Positions 1-6,209 of a stretch of 10,237 nt of DNA are shown here, in pieces. A program made the position numbers and the translations under genes. Each line of letters starts with the position of its first letter. Position 1 is the stretch's first letter. A model generated the notes under the pieces. The model was not told the origin of the DNA, did not search any database, and saw only the letters and a list, made by a program, of their open reading frames with translations. The DNA is from an uncultured bacterium (lineage in GTDB: Bacteria > Bacillota > Clostridia > Oscillospirales > Acutalibacteraceae). Where the stretch lies: positions 1 to 10,237 of the forward strand of contig CAKXIK010000072.1 of NCBI GenBank assembly GCA_934875675.1, read 5' to 3'.

Positions 1-172
1 GTGGTGAACTCATTATACCATATCTCGCGGGAGGCTTCCTCTCTTTTTGGGTCACATCATTTTAACACATACATTTTTTGTCATAACGGTTCTTTATCGC
101 TGGATAAGCTAAAAATAGTATGAGCGGCACCGATGAAATTTATCCATCAGTTCAAAATATCTCATGATTCGA

Positions 173-201
173 TTGCCATCGTTCGATTTTGAAGATATAA
201 T
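173..201 (+). promoter_or_regulatory. sigma-A promoter of rnhA
   Basis: A -35 box TTGCCA (173-178, five of six matches to TTGACA) is followed by a 17-base spacer and a perfect -10 box TATAAT (196-201). Transcription would start near 207-209, giving a leader of about 80 bases before rnhA. The two boxes and the ideal spacing are seen directly; activity is inferred. Confidence 0.75.
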
Positions 202-267
202 AATTTCATGCTTTAGTTAACAATTGTATCAGAAACAAATTTCCTGCCCAAAACGGCTTTGATTAAT

Positions 268-292
268 GAAAGGAATGGCTGATTATTCATGA
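268..292 (+). promoter_or_regulatory. rnhA ribosome site with overlapping five-codon mini-ORF
   Basis: The only Shine-Dalgarno-like run before rnhA is GAAAGGA (268-274), 14 bases from the rnhA ATG at 289, which is longer than usual. A different ATG at 275 directly follows it and opens a frame of five codons (MADYS) ending in TGA at 290-292, so the rnhA ATG and this stop overlap as ATGA. An in-frame TGA at 280-282 rules out any rnhA start further upstream. The mini-ORF may couple translation, or it may be chance. Confidence 0.35.
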
Positions 293-729
293 AACAAGTT
301 GAGATATTTACGGATGGGGCTTGTTCCGGCAATCCCGGCCCCGGTGGTTATGGAGCAATTTTGAGATATGGCGGTCATGAAAAAGAGATTTCGGAGGGCT
401 TTGCTGAAACTACAAATAACCGGATGGAACTCCTTGCAGCCATCGAAGCTCTGAAATTACTAAAGGAGCCCTGTGAAGTTACTCTTTTCACAGATTCACA
501 GTATCTGGTTAACGGAATCACCAAAGGATGGGCAGCGAAATGGAAGGCTAACGGCTGGATGAGAAATAAAAAGGAAAAGGCTCTGAATCCAGAACTCTGG
601 GATCTGTTGCTTTCCCTGTGCAGCCAGCATCAGGTCTCTTTCATCTGGTTAAAAGGACATGCCGGTCACCCAGAAAATGAGCGATGTGATCGATTGGCAG
701 TAGCTGCCGCCGAAAAAGCCAAAAATTAG
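289..729 (+). CDS. rnhA: Ribonuclease HI
   Basis: This 146-residue protein is a bacterial RNase HI, which cuts the RNA strand of RNA-DNA hybrids (R-loops, primer remnants) in the cytoplasm using two metal ions. All catalytic residues can be seen at almost the same numbers as in the E. coli enzyme: D9 in the FTDGACSGNPG strand, E47 in NNRMEL, D69 in FTDSQY, H124 in the KGHAGH loop and D134. The basic stretch around residues 80-97 (GWAAKWKANGWMRNKK) is the handle region that grips the hybrid, so this is the E. coli-like type. The length is normal. The ATG at 289 is the first possible start after an in-frame stop at 280. The gene stands alone between its own promoter (173-201) and a strong terminator (738-780). 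Identification is secure. Confidence 0.97.
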   Translation: MKQVEIFTDGACSGNPGPGGYGAILRYGGHEKEISEGFAETTNNRMELLAAIEALKLLKEPCEVTLFTDSQYLVNGITKGWAAKWKANGWMRNKKEKALNPELWDLLLSLCSQHQVSFIWLKGHAGHPENERCDRLAVAAAEKAKN

Positions 730-737
730 TCAGTATG

Positions 738-780
738 AGCAATTCTTCGACAGGAGGAGGATTGCTTTTTTGCTTTTTTT
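738..780 (+). terminator. Intrinsic terminator of rnhA
   Basis: The arms AGCAATTCTTC (738-748) and GGAGGATTGCT (756-766) form an 11-base-pair stem with two G-U pairs and a 7-base loop. A T-rich tail interrupted only by GC runs from 766 to 780. It begins 8 bases after the rnhA stop codon, so rnhA is a single-gene transcript. Confidence 0.85.
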
Positions 781-799
781 ATGAATTTTTTTCTTGCTA

Positions 800-828
800 T
801 TGCAAATTATACTGAAAAGGTATATATT
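800..828 (+). promoter_or_regulatory. Promoter of the cysteine desulfurase-nifU operon
   Basis: TTGCAA (800-805) and TATATT (823-828) are separated by 17 bases, matching sigma-A consensus at four and five of six positions. The start would fall near 835. A small hairpin, CGCAG (835-839) with CTGCG (848-852), would then sit at the very 5' end of the transcript. I see no IscR-type operator and no iscR gene beside it. Confidence 0.6.
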
Positions 829-877
829 TAATATCGCAGAAGAAAAACTGCGGCTGCAAATAATAATTTTTAATGAT

Positions 878-883
878 AGAAGG
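878..883 (+). promoter_or_regulatory. Ribosome site that sets the desulfurase start
   Basis: AGAAGG ends 7 bases before the ATG at 891, the ideal spacing. An in-frame ATG at 873 lies upstream of this site and has no ribosome site of its own, so 891 is preferred. Confidence 0.75.
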
Positions 884-890
884 TTTGCTC

Positions 891-2081
891 ATGTCACGTT
901 TTGTTTATGCCGATAACGCGGCCACCACGTGTGTTTCCCCAAAAGTTGTGGAAGCAATGTTACCCTATTTGACCGAGCATTATGGTAATGCATCCAGTCT
1001 CTATTCTGTTGGGCGCGATGCAAAAACTGGATTAGAAAATGCGCGCGAAAAAATTGCATCTATCCTTGGTGCAGAACCGGGCGAAATCTTTTTCACTTCG
1101 GGCGGCAGTGAGGCGGATAACTGGGCAATCAAAGGTGTTGCCCATGAAATGGCCAAGAAAGGCAAAAAACACATCATCACTTCAAAGTTTGAACATCATG
1201 CGGTGCTTCATACCTTTGCGGCACTGGAGAAGGAAGGTTTTGAAACCACTTATCTGGATGTGCACGAAAACGGAATGATTCGTCCCGAGGAATTGGAAGC
1301 AGCCATGCGCGAAGATACTGCTTTGGTTTCCATCATGTATGCAAATAATGAGATCGGAACCATTCAACCAATTAATGAGCTTGCTGCAATTTGCCACAAA
1401 CATAATGTTTTGTTTCATACAGATGCAGTTCAAGCTGTCGGGCATGTTGCAATTGATGTTCACAAACAGGGAATTGATCTGCTTTCCCTTTCCGGGCACA
1501 AGATTCATGCGCAAAAAGGCATTGGTCTTCTTTATGTTCGCAAAGGCGTGCGTCTGCAGAATTTAATTGAGGGCGGTGCTCAGGAGCGCGGTCGCCGTGC
1601 CGGTACTGAGAATATACCCGCTATCGTCGGACTCAGCGTTGCATTGGAAGAAGCATATCACAATTTGGAAGAAAAAAATTCCAAAGTTTCTGCAATGCGT
1701 GACCGCTTGATTCGTGAGGCACTCAAAATTCCGCATTCTCGTCTGAATGGTGACCAGAATCATCGTTTGCCCGGCAACATTAATATGTGCTTTGAGGGAA
1801 TCGAAGGGGAATCTCTGCTGCTGATGCTGGATATGAAGGGGATTTGTGCATCTTCCGGTTCTGCCTGCACATCAGGTTCGCTGGATCCCAGCCATGTTCT
1901 GCTTTCTATCGGACTTCCTCACGAAATTGCACACGGTTCGCTTCGTATTTCACTCAACGAATTGAACAGTGAAGAGGATGTTGATTATATTCTTGAGGTT
2001 CTGCCGCAAATTGTATCCCGCTTGCGTGATATGTCTCCTCTGTGGGAGCGTATTTTGGAAAAGGACAAGCAGAACGGATAA
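891..2081 (+). CDS. iscS: Cysteine desulfurase (NifS/IscS family)
   Basis: This 396-residue PLP enzyme takes sulfur from L-cysteine, leaving alanine, and passes the persulfide to a scaffold or to tRNA-modifying enzymes. Visible landmarks are the N-terminal YADNAATT motif, H102-H103 over the cofactor ring, the cofactor-contacting D178 and Q181 in HTDAVQAVGH, the Schiff-base lysine K204 in SGHKIHAQKG, and the catalytic C326 in SSGSACTSG. The long cysteine loop with the SACTSG motif is typical of group I (NifS/IscS) rather than SufS. The NifU/IscU scaffold gene follows 29 bases later, so the two should form one operon and one complex. No iscR lies upstream and no mnmA follows, although both often accompany this pair in Clostridia. 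NifS and IscS cannot be told apart safely by eye, so the symbol is a best guess. Confidence 0.93.
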   Translation: MSRFVYADNAATTCVSPKVVEAMLPYLTEHYGNASSLYSVGRDAKTGLENAREKIASILGAEPGEIFFTSGGSEADNWAIKGVAHEMAKKGKKHIITSKFEHHAVLHTFAALEKEGFETTYLDVHENGMIRPEELEAAMREDTALVSIMYANNEIGTIQPINELAAICHKHNVLFHTDAVQAVGHVAIDVHKQGIDLLSLSGHKIHAQKGIGLLYVRKGVRLQNLIEGGAQERGRRAGTENIPAIVGLSVALEEAYHNLEEKNSKVSAMRDRLIREALKIPHSRLNGDQNHRLPGNINMCFEGIEGESLLLMLDMKGICASSGSACTSGSLDPSHVLLSIGLPHEIAHGSLRISLNELNSEEDVDYILEVLPQIVSRLRDMSPLWERILEKDKQNG

Positions 2082-2110
2082 TGTTGATTGAATGAAAGGT
2101 GGTCATTGAT

Positions 2111-2551
2111 ATGGCATATAGTGAAAAAGTAATGGATCATTTTGCAAATCCGAGAAATGTTGGCGAATTGCCGGATGCTAACGGTGTCGGAGAGGTCGGC
2201 AATCCAAAATGCGGTGATATCATGCGCATGTACCTGAAAATTGAAGATAACACCATTGTAGATGTGCGCTTTAAAACATTTGGCTGTGGTGCCGCAGTTG
2301 CAACAAGCTCCATGGCAACAGAACTCATCAAAGGAAAAACGATTGATGATGCATTAAAGCTTACCAATAAGGCCGTTATGGAAGCGCTGGATGGACTGCC
2401 GCCCGTGAAGGTGCACTGTTCTGTTTTAGCAGAACAAGCTATTAAAGCTGCTCTTTCCGATTACTATCGCCGCAAAGGCATTGATCCAACCCCGATTGTC
2501 GGCGTAATTCCAGAATGCGATCATGAAGAGGGTTGCGGTTGTTCTCTGTAA
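2111..2551 (+). CDS. nifU: Fe-S cluster assembly scaffold, NifU/IscU N-terminal type
   Basis: This 146-residue scaffold protein builds a Fe-S cluster from iron and the sulfur delivered by the upstream desulfurase. The three cluster cysteines and the assisting aspartate of the family are present: C34 and D36 in GNPKCGD, C59 in FKTFGCGAA and C103 in VKVHCSVLAEQA. The protein is a single NifU_N domain, without the C-terminal Nfu domain of true nitrogen-fixation NifU. The E. coli-type LPPVK segment that binds HscA is present at residues 96-100. After the fold ends near residue 125 there is a short tail with extra ligands, ECDHEEGCGCSL (C136, H138, C142, C144). The ATG at 2111 is chosen because AAAGGTGG (2095-2102) lies 8 bases before it and homologues begin MAYS; a GTG at 2099 would fall inside that ribosome site. 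Confidence 0.93.
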   Translation: MAYSEKVMDHFANPRNVGELPDANGVGEVGNPKCGDIMRMYLKIEDNTIVDVRFKTFGCGAAVATSSMATELIKGKTIDDALKLTNKAVMEALDGLPPVKVHCSVLAEQAIKAALSDYYRRKGIDPTPIVGVIPECDHEEGCGCSL

Positions 2552-2577
2552 AGTTCCATGTGCAAGATACAGTATAA

Positions 2578-2613
2578 AACAAGCCTGTGAAAAGAAATTT
2601 TCGCAGGCTTGTT
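2578..2613. terminator. Bidirectional terminator between nifU and mutY
   Basis: The arms AACAAGCCTG (2578-2587) and CAGGCTTGTT (2604-2613) pair perfectly. The stem extends inward through TGAAAA with TTTTCG (one G-U pair on the + strand) to a GAAA loop. TTTATTTGT follows on the + strand and TTTATACTG on the - strand. It lies between the convergent stops of nifU (2551) and mutY (2635) and can serve both. Confidence 0.85.
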
Positions 2614-2634
2614 TATTTGTAGTCTATATTGGCA

Positions 2635-3690
2635 TTAGGCTTTCGGCAAATACCTCAGATATGCCCCGAAAGCAGATGGAATAGCAATATCGTTTTGGCG
2701 TTCCTCCGGTGTAATCCAATGAAGTTCACATGATTGCAGCGCAACCTCATCCGTCCGAACAAGGACTCCGTGCATGTTCCATTCAATATGCGTAAAAATA
2801 TGCTTGGCATCCGGCAATGTCTCTATTGTAGCCGAAGATGGAATTCCCCATATCGCAAGCTGTTCCGCTTGTTGAGATTCAGTAAGCCATCTGTTGACTG
2901 TTGGTAATTCCCACATGTCGGCCAAAACACTGCCAGAAAGGCGGCGGCGGACTGCTGTTTGATTTCCGCATACGATTACAAAAACAGTCTTTTGTTCTCT
3001 TTTGCGCTCCGGTTTTGCCGCTTTTACAGGAAGGCTCATCTGGCAGTTTTGGGCACGTGCCATGCAGATATTCACAAATGGGCATTCCGTGCATTTGGGT
3101 TCGCTGTTCGGCAGACAAATAGTGGCACCCAGATCCATAATTGCCTGATTAAAGTCCCCTGCCCTACCCTCCGGAATCCAATTAGAAATCAATTCCGCTG
3201 CATTCTTTTTTGTTTTGGGAAGAGAAATATCACTTTTGTCGCAGTTGAGTCGGGAAAGAACGCGTAGCACATTTCCATCCACTGCAGGAACCGGAAGATT
3301 AAATGCAATAGAAGCGACTGCTCCGGCGGTATATTCGCCAAACCCGGGTAACTTTTTCAATTCCGTGACCGAAGAAGGAAAGTTACCACCGCATGCTGCA
3401 ATTAATTTTGCGGTTTTCTGCATATTGCGCACACGGCTGTAATATCCCAATCCTTCCCACGCTTTCATAACGTTTTCCTCTGGTGCTTCTGCAAGTGCAA
3501 AAACATCAGGGAAACGCTGCAAAAATCTTTCATAATATGAAATAACCGCTTCCACACGCGTTTGCTGCAGCATAATTTCAGAAACCCAAACGCGATACGC
3601 ATCGTGATTTTCGCGCCAAGGTAAAATTCGCTTGTGTTGATCGTACCACGACAGCAGTTGTACAGCTGTTTTTGATGTGCAAACATCCAT
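2635..3690 (-). CDS. mutY: A/G-specific adenine DNA glycosylase
   Basis: This 351-residue base-excision repair enzyme removes adenine mispaired with 8-oxoguanine. The order is an HhH-GPD glycosylase domain (about 1-190), a 4Fe-4S loop (192-209) and a C-terminal NUDIX-like domain (about 230-351) that reads 8-oxoG. E38 in the VSEIMLQQT helix and D138 in VDGNVLR match the catalytic pair, and the helix-hairpin-helix is LPGFGEYTAGA (114-124). Cluster ligands are C192, C200, C203 and C209, with seven residues between the first two rather than the six of the E. coli enzyme. The FTHIEW stretch near residue 300 matches the conserved F-S/T-H element of the C-terminal domain. I chose the ATG at 3690 because the family N-terminus fits and GGAGAA lies 10 bases before it; an in-frame start at 3756 would add 22 unrelated residues. 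A weak promoter precedes it, and read-through from the ACT gene is possible. Confidence 0.95.
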   Translation of the reverse strand: MDVCTSKTAVQLLSWYDQHKRILPWRENHDAYRVWVSEIMLQQTRVEAVISYYERFLQRFPDVFALAEAPEENVMKAWEGLGYYSRVRNMQKTAKLIAACGGNFPSSVTELKKLPGFGEYTAGAVASIAFNLPVPAVDGNVLRVLSRLNCDKSDISLPKTKKNAAELISNWIPEGRAGDFNQAIMDLGATICLPNSEPKCTECPFVNICMARAQNCQMSLPVKAAKPERKREQKTVFVIVCGNQTAVRRRLSGSVLADMWELPTVNRWLTESQQAEQLAIWGIPSSATIETLPDAKHIFTHIEWNMHGVLVRTDEVALQSCELHWITPEERQNDIAIPSAFGAYLRYLPKA

Positions 3691-3714
3691 ACTAAAAAAA
3701 TTCTCCCATAAATT

Positions 3715-3743
3715 AGAATACAAAACAAAAAGATCAACTGCAA
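3715..3743 (-). promoter_or_regulatory. Possible weak promoter of mutY
   Basis: Read on the - strand, TTGCAG (3743-3738), a 17-base T-rich spacer and TATTCT (3720-3715) lie just before mutY, with three and four of six consensus matches. No clear terminator separates mutY from the ACT gene 123 bases upstream, so this promoter may be only supplementary. Confidence 0.3.
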
Positions 3744-3813
3744 CCGGAGAGAACACACAAATTTCGGTGCACTCTTACAGCCGCAGCTGACCGTCATTAA
3801 TATAATTCCCGAA

Positions 3814-4245
3814 TTACATTCCGTGAATCTCTTCTGCGGAAAGAATTTCTATTCCGGCAGCCTGTAATGAATTAACCGCATGGTCATTATCGTTTACGCG
3901 CAAAAGAACATATGCCTTATTGGTATCGCGGCTGATAAAGGCATACATATATTCAATTCCGACGTTTGCGTCTGCCAAAACACGCATTGCTTTCGCAAAT
4001 TCACCGGGTTTATCCGTAATGCCAATCGCAATCACGGTAGTGAGCGAGACCGTCATATTCTCTTTCCGAAGTGCTTCCACGGCAACCTCCGGACGATCCA
4101 CGATCAAACGCAAAATACCAAAATCACTGGTATCTGCAATGGAGATGGCGCGAATGTCAACGTTAGCCTTGGCTAATGCTTCAGTAATTTCGGCCAGACG
4201 ACCGGATTTGTTCTCAACAAAGACAGAAAGCTGTTTAATTTGCAT
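3814..4245 (-). CDS. Tandem ACT-domain protein, amino-acid-binding regulator
   Basis: This 143-residue protein consists of two ACT domains (about 1-66 and 71-143) and nothing else. Each starts with a beta strand and a turn of the D/N-K-x-G-x-L/F type: VENKSGRLAEIT at residues 10-21 and ITDKPGEFAKAM at 76-87. ACT pairs usually bind an amino acid at the domain interface and pass that signal to a partner. Stand-alone tandem ACT proteins of this size recur next to phenylacetate-CoA ligase and IorAB genes in anaerobes, which matches the neighbours here, so binding of an aromatic amino acid is a reasonable inference. No DNA-binding or catalytic domain is visible. The ATG at 4245 is preferred because AAAGGGAG lies 10 bases upstream of it; in-frame ATGs at 4266 and 4278 sit at or before that ribosome site. 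The gene has its own strong promoter (4291-4319). Confidence 0.88.
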   Translation of the reverse strand: MQIKQLSVFVENKSGRLAEITEALAKANVDIRAISIADTSDFGILRLIVDRPEVAVEALRKENMTVSLTTVIAIGITDKPGEFAKAMRVLADANVGIEYMYAFISRDTNKAYVLLRVNDNDHAVNSLQAAGIEILSAEEIHGM

Positions 4246-4266
4246 TCTAATCGCTCTCCCTTTCAT

Positions 4267-4278
4267 TTGGTGAACCAA
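4267..4278. repeat. Small inverted repeat just downstream of the ACT promoter
   Basis: TTGGT (4267-4271) and ACCAA (4274-4278) form a 5-base inverted repeat around GA, about 6-17 bases after the predicted start of the ACT transcript. The place suits an operator, but arms of this length can arise by chance. Confidence 0.25.
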
Positions 4279-4290
4279 TGGTACAATATT

Positions 4291-4319
4291 ATTATGGCAT
4301 TAAATGTGACGATTGTCAA
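4291..4319 (-). promoter_or_regulatory. Near-consensus promoter of the ACT gene, inside the end of paaK B
   Basis: On the - strand there is a perfect TTGACA (4319-4314), a spacer of exactly 17 bases and CATAAT (4296-4291, five of six) preceded by TGC, an extended -10. The -35 box lies within the codons for the I-D-N stretch near the ligase C-terminus, and the -10 box lies just past its TAA. The start would be near 4284, giving a leader of about 40 bases to the ACT gene. This is the best sigma-A match in the window. Confidence 0.75.
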
Positions 4320-5601
4320 TCACACGCTTTGCTTTTCCTTCAGATCGCGGAATCGAGTGGGGCTCAAGCAGACGAACCTTCGCTGTAATATTCAAAGTAG
4401 AATGCAGTTCTTCTGCAATCTTATGCTCTGTAGTCTCCAAATCCTTAACGGTATCGGAGAACATCGCATCCGACATTTCAACCTGAACCTCCATACGATC
4501 CAGGTTGTTGATGCGATCAACAACTAACTGATAGTTCGGTTCCATACCAAGAGAAAGCAACACATGCTCCACCTGAGACGGAAATACGTTGACACCACGA
4601 ATAATCAGCATGTCATCACTGCGGCCCTGGGGTTTAGCCATGCGAATGGTGGTTCTTCCGCAGGCGCAAGGTGTATTATCCAACTTGCAGATATCGCGTG
4701 TGCGATATCGTACAAGCGGCAAAGCTTCTTTTCCAATGCAGGTGAACACAAGCTCTCCATACTCACCGTATGGCAAAACCTCTTCGGTGTCCGGGTCAAT
4801 GATCTCCGGATAAAAGAAATCTTCTTGAACGTGCATTCCGTTCTGACATTCACATTCACAGGAAACACCGGGACCGGCAATTTCTGAAAGGCCGTAAATA
4901 TCGTATGCCTTGATTGCCAACAGGCTTTCGATCTGTTTCCGCATTCCTTCCGTCCACGGTTCTGCACCAAACACACCTGCGCGAAGCGGCAGTGTTTTTG
5001 GGTCAATCCCCATGTCCCGAATCGTTTCACCGATAAAGATCGCATAAGATGGCGTGCAGCACAGAATATCAGAAGCAAAATCCTGCATAATCTGTACCTG
5101 ACGCTTTGTGTTACCAGATGAAACCGGAATGGTGGTTGCGCCAAGCTTTTCCACACCGTAATGTAGTCCAAGCCCACCCGTAAACAATCCATAACCATAA
5201 GAAATGTGCACACTGTCCGTTTTCTTGCCGCCGATACTGGTAAGTCCGCGCGCAACGCTGCGTGCCCAAATGTCAAGATCGTTTTGCGTATAACCAACAA
5301 CCGTTTGCTTTCCCGTGGTGCCGGAAGATGCATGAATTCTCTTCAAATCTTCTCTTCCGCACGCAAATAAGCCAAACGGATAGTTGTCCCGCAAATCCTG
5401 TTTGTAAGTAAATGGCAGCTTATGCAGATCATCAATCGATTTGATATCGTCCGGCTTTAAACCGATTTCATCAAATTTATTGCGGTAAAACGGTACTTTT
5501 TCGTAGCAGCGCTGCACCATTTCTACCAGACGTTTAGATTGGATAGCGCGCATCTCATCGCGGGATGCACACTCAAACTGCGGCTCGTAATACTGAGACA
5601 T
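4300..5601 (-). CDS. paaK: Phenylacetate-CoA ligase, paralogue B
   Basis: This 433-residue cytoplasmic ANL-superfamily enzyme joins an arylacetate to CoA through an acyl-adenylate, with ATP going to AMP and PPi. Motifs in order are the phosphate-binding loop SSGTTGK (92-98), the canonical substrate-pocket stretch FGAEPW (211-216), YGLSE (236-240), RYRTRDI (298-304), the hinge to the small C-terminal domain near residues 330-345 (GVNVFPSQVE), and the EGKAKR stretch with the likely catalytic K423. Cysteines in VSCECECQNGMH (246-257) and PCACGRT (311-317) may form a metal site, as some PaaK relatives bind zinc; this is inference. It starts 32 bases after iorB with AAGGAGAG before the ATG, so it belongs to the same operon. 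By eye it is roughly half identical to paralogue A. The substrate (phenylacetate, 4-hydroxyphenylacetate or indoleacetate) cannot be read from sequence. Confidence 0.93.
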   Translation of the reverse strand: MSQYYEPQFECASRDEMRAIQSKRLVEMVQRCYEKVPFYRNKFDEIGLKPDDIKSIDDLHKLPFTYKQDLRDNYPFGLFACGREDLKRIHASSGTTGKQTVVGYTQNDLDIWARSVARGLTSIGGKKTDSVHISYGYGLFTGGLGLHYGVEKLGATTIPVSSGNTKRQVQIMQDFASDILCCTPSYAIFIGETIRDMGIDPKTLPLRAGVFGAEPWTEGMRKQIESLLAIKAYDIYGLSEIAGPGVSCECECQNGMHVQEDFFYPEIIDPDTEEVLPYGEYGELVFTCIGKEALPLVRYRTRDICKLDNTPCACGRTTIRMAKPQGRSDDMLIIRGVNVFPSQVEHVLLSLGMEPNYQLVVDRINNLDRMEVQVEMSDAMFSDTVKDLETTEHKIAEELHSTLNITAKVRLLEPHSIPRSEGKAKRVIDNRHI

Positions 5602-5633
5602 AGCAATCTCTCCTTAATCGGTTTGGAATCAAA

Positions 5634-6209
5634 TCAAGCATTAAACCCGAGCTCAAACGCTTTCAGGTTCATGTCAACAAATTTTGCCGGAACGGTATCT
5701 CGGATTGTCTGAATCCATACTTCCTTGTCGATCTCCATATGACGGGCAACCACGCCCATTAACACTACATTCACAGCTTTTGCAGAACCAGCCTCTTCGG
5801 CAAGCTTCAGAGCGTCAATTGCAACCGTATGAACACCGGCATCCTGCATCTTGTTTAAAATATGTTCAGGGTATTCTGCTACGCCGGTAATGACGGGCAT
5901 CGGATCAATCTGCTGTGTATTCACAACAACGGTTCCACCCTGTTTGAGATATGACAGATATCGTGCAGCCTCCAACAGCTCAAACGCAATTATTACGTCC
6001 GCCTCACCGGTTTCAATAATCGGGGAGCTTACATGTTCACCATAACGCACATAGGTAACAACAGACCCGCCACGCTGGCTCATTCCATGCACTTCGGACA
6101 CCTTGACATCATATTTGCAGCTGATTACTGCATTTCCCAGCAATCGGCTTGCAAGCAATGTTCCCTGCCCTCCAACACCTACAATCAAAACACTTTTCAC
6201 GCTGTTCAT
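5634..6209 (-). CDS. iorB: Indolepyruvate:ferredoxin oxidoreductase, beta subunit
   Basis: This 191-residue protein is the gamma-type (POR/KOR gamma) partner that completes the IorA enzyme. The complex converts aromatic 2-oxoacids (indolepyruvate, phenylpyruvate, hydroxyphenylpyruvate) plus CoA to arylacetyl-CoA and CO2, reducing ferredoxin. Visible features are the nucleotide-binding-like GVGGQGT loop (11-17) at the N-terminus and the conserved EVHGMSQRGG segment, both diagnostic for this family. Length is typical. The ATG at 6209 is chosen because GGAGG lies 7 bases before it and because it overlaps the iorA stop as ATGA (6206-6209), which points to translational coupling and equal amounts of the two subunits. 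A longer frame reaching 6278 only reads iorA DNA in another frame. Confidence 0.95.
   Translation of the reverse strand: MNSVKSVLIVGVGGQGTLLASRLLGNAVISCKYDVKVSEVHGMSQRGGSVVTYVRYGEHVSSPIIETGEADVIIAFELLEAARYLSYLKQGGTVVVNTQQIDPMPVITGVAEYPEHILNKMQDAGVHTVAIDALKLAEEAGSAKAVNVVLMGVVARHMEIDKEVWIQTIRDTVPAKFVDMNLKAFELGFNA

Noticed and set aside
12..48. A - strand TGGTATAAT (20-12) that could be a leftward promoter, and a + strand hairpin GGGAGG/CCTCTC (29-43) followed by five Ts.
   Set aside because: The first has no -35 match and no gene visible to the left; the second has only six pairs including a G-U. Both are too weak at the window edge to list as features.
1..123. An open frame on the + strand from the window edge to a TGA at 121-123 (40 codons), possibly the end of an upstream gene.
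   Set aside because: The translation resembles no family I know, is rich in His and Ser without pattern, and such a length is expected by chance. No terminator clearly follows it.
3777..3792. A GC-rich near-palindrome (CAGCCGCAGCTG) between the ACT gene and mutY, considered as a terminator.
   Set aside because: The arms are about four bases and no T-tract follows in either direction.
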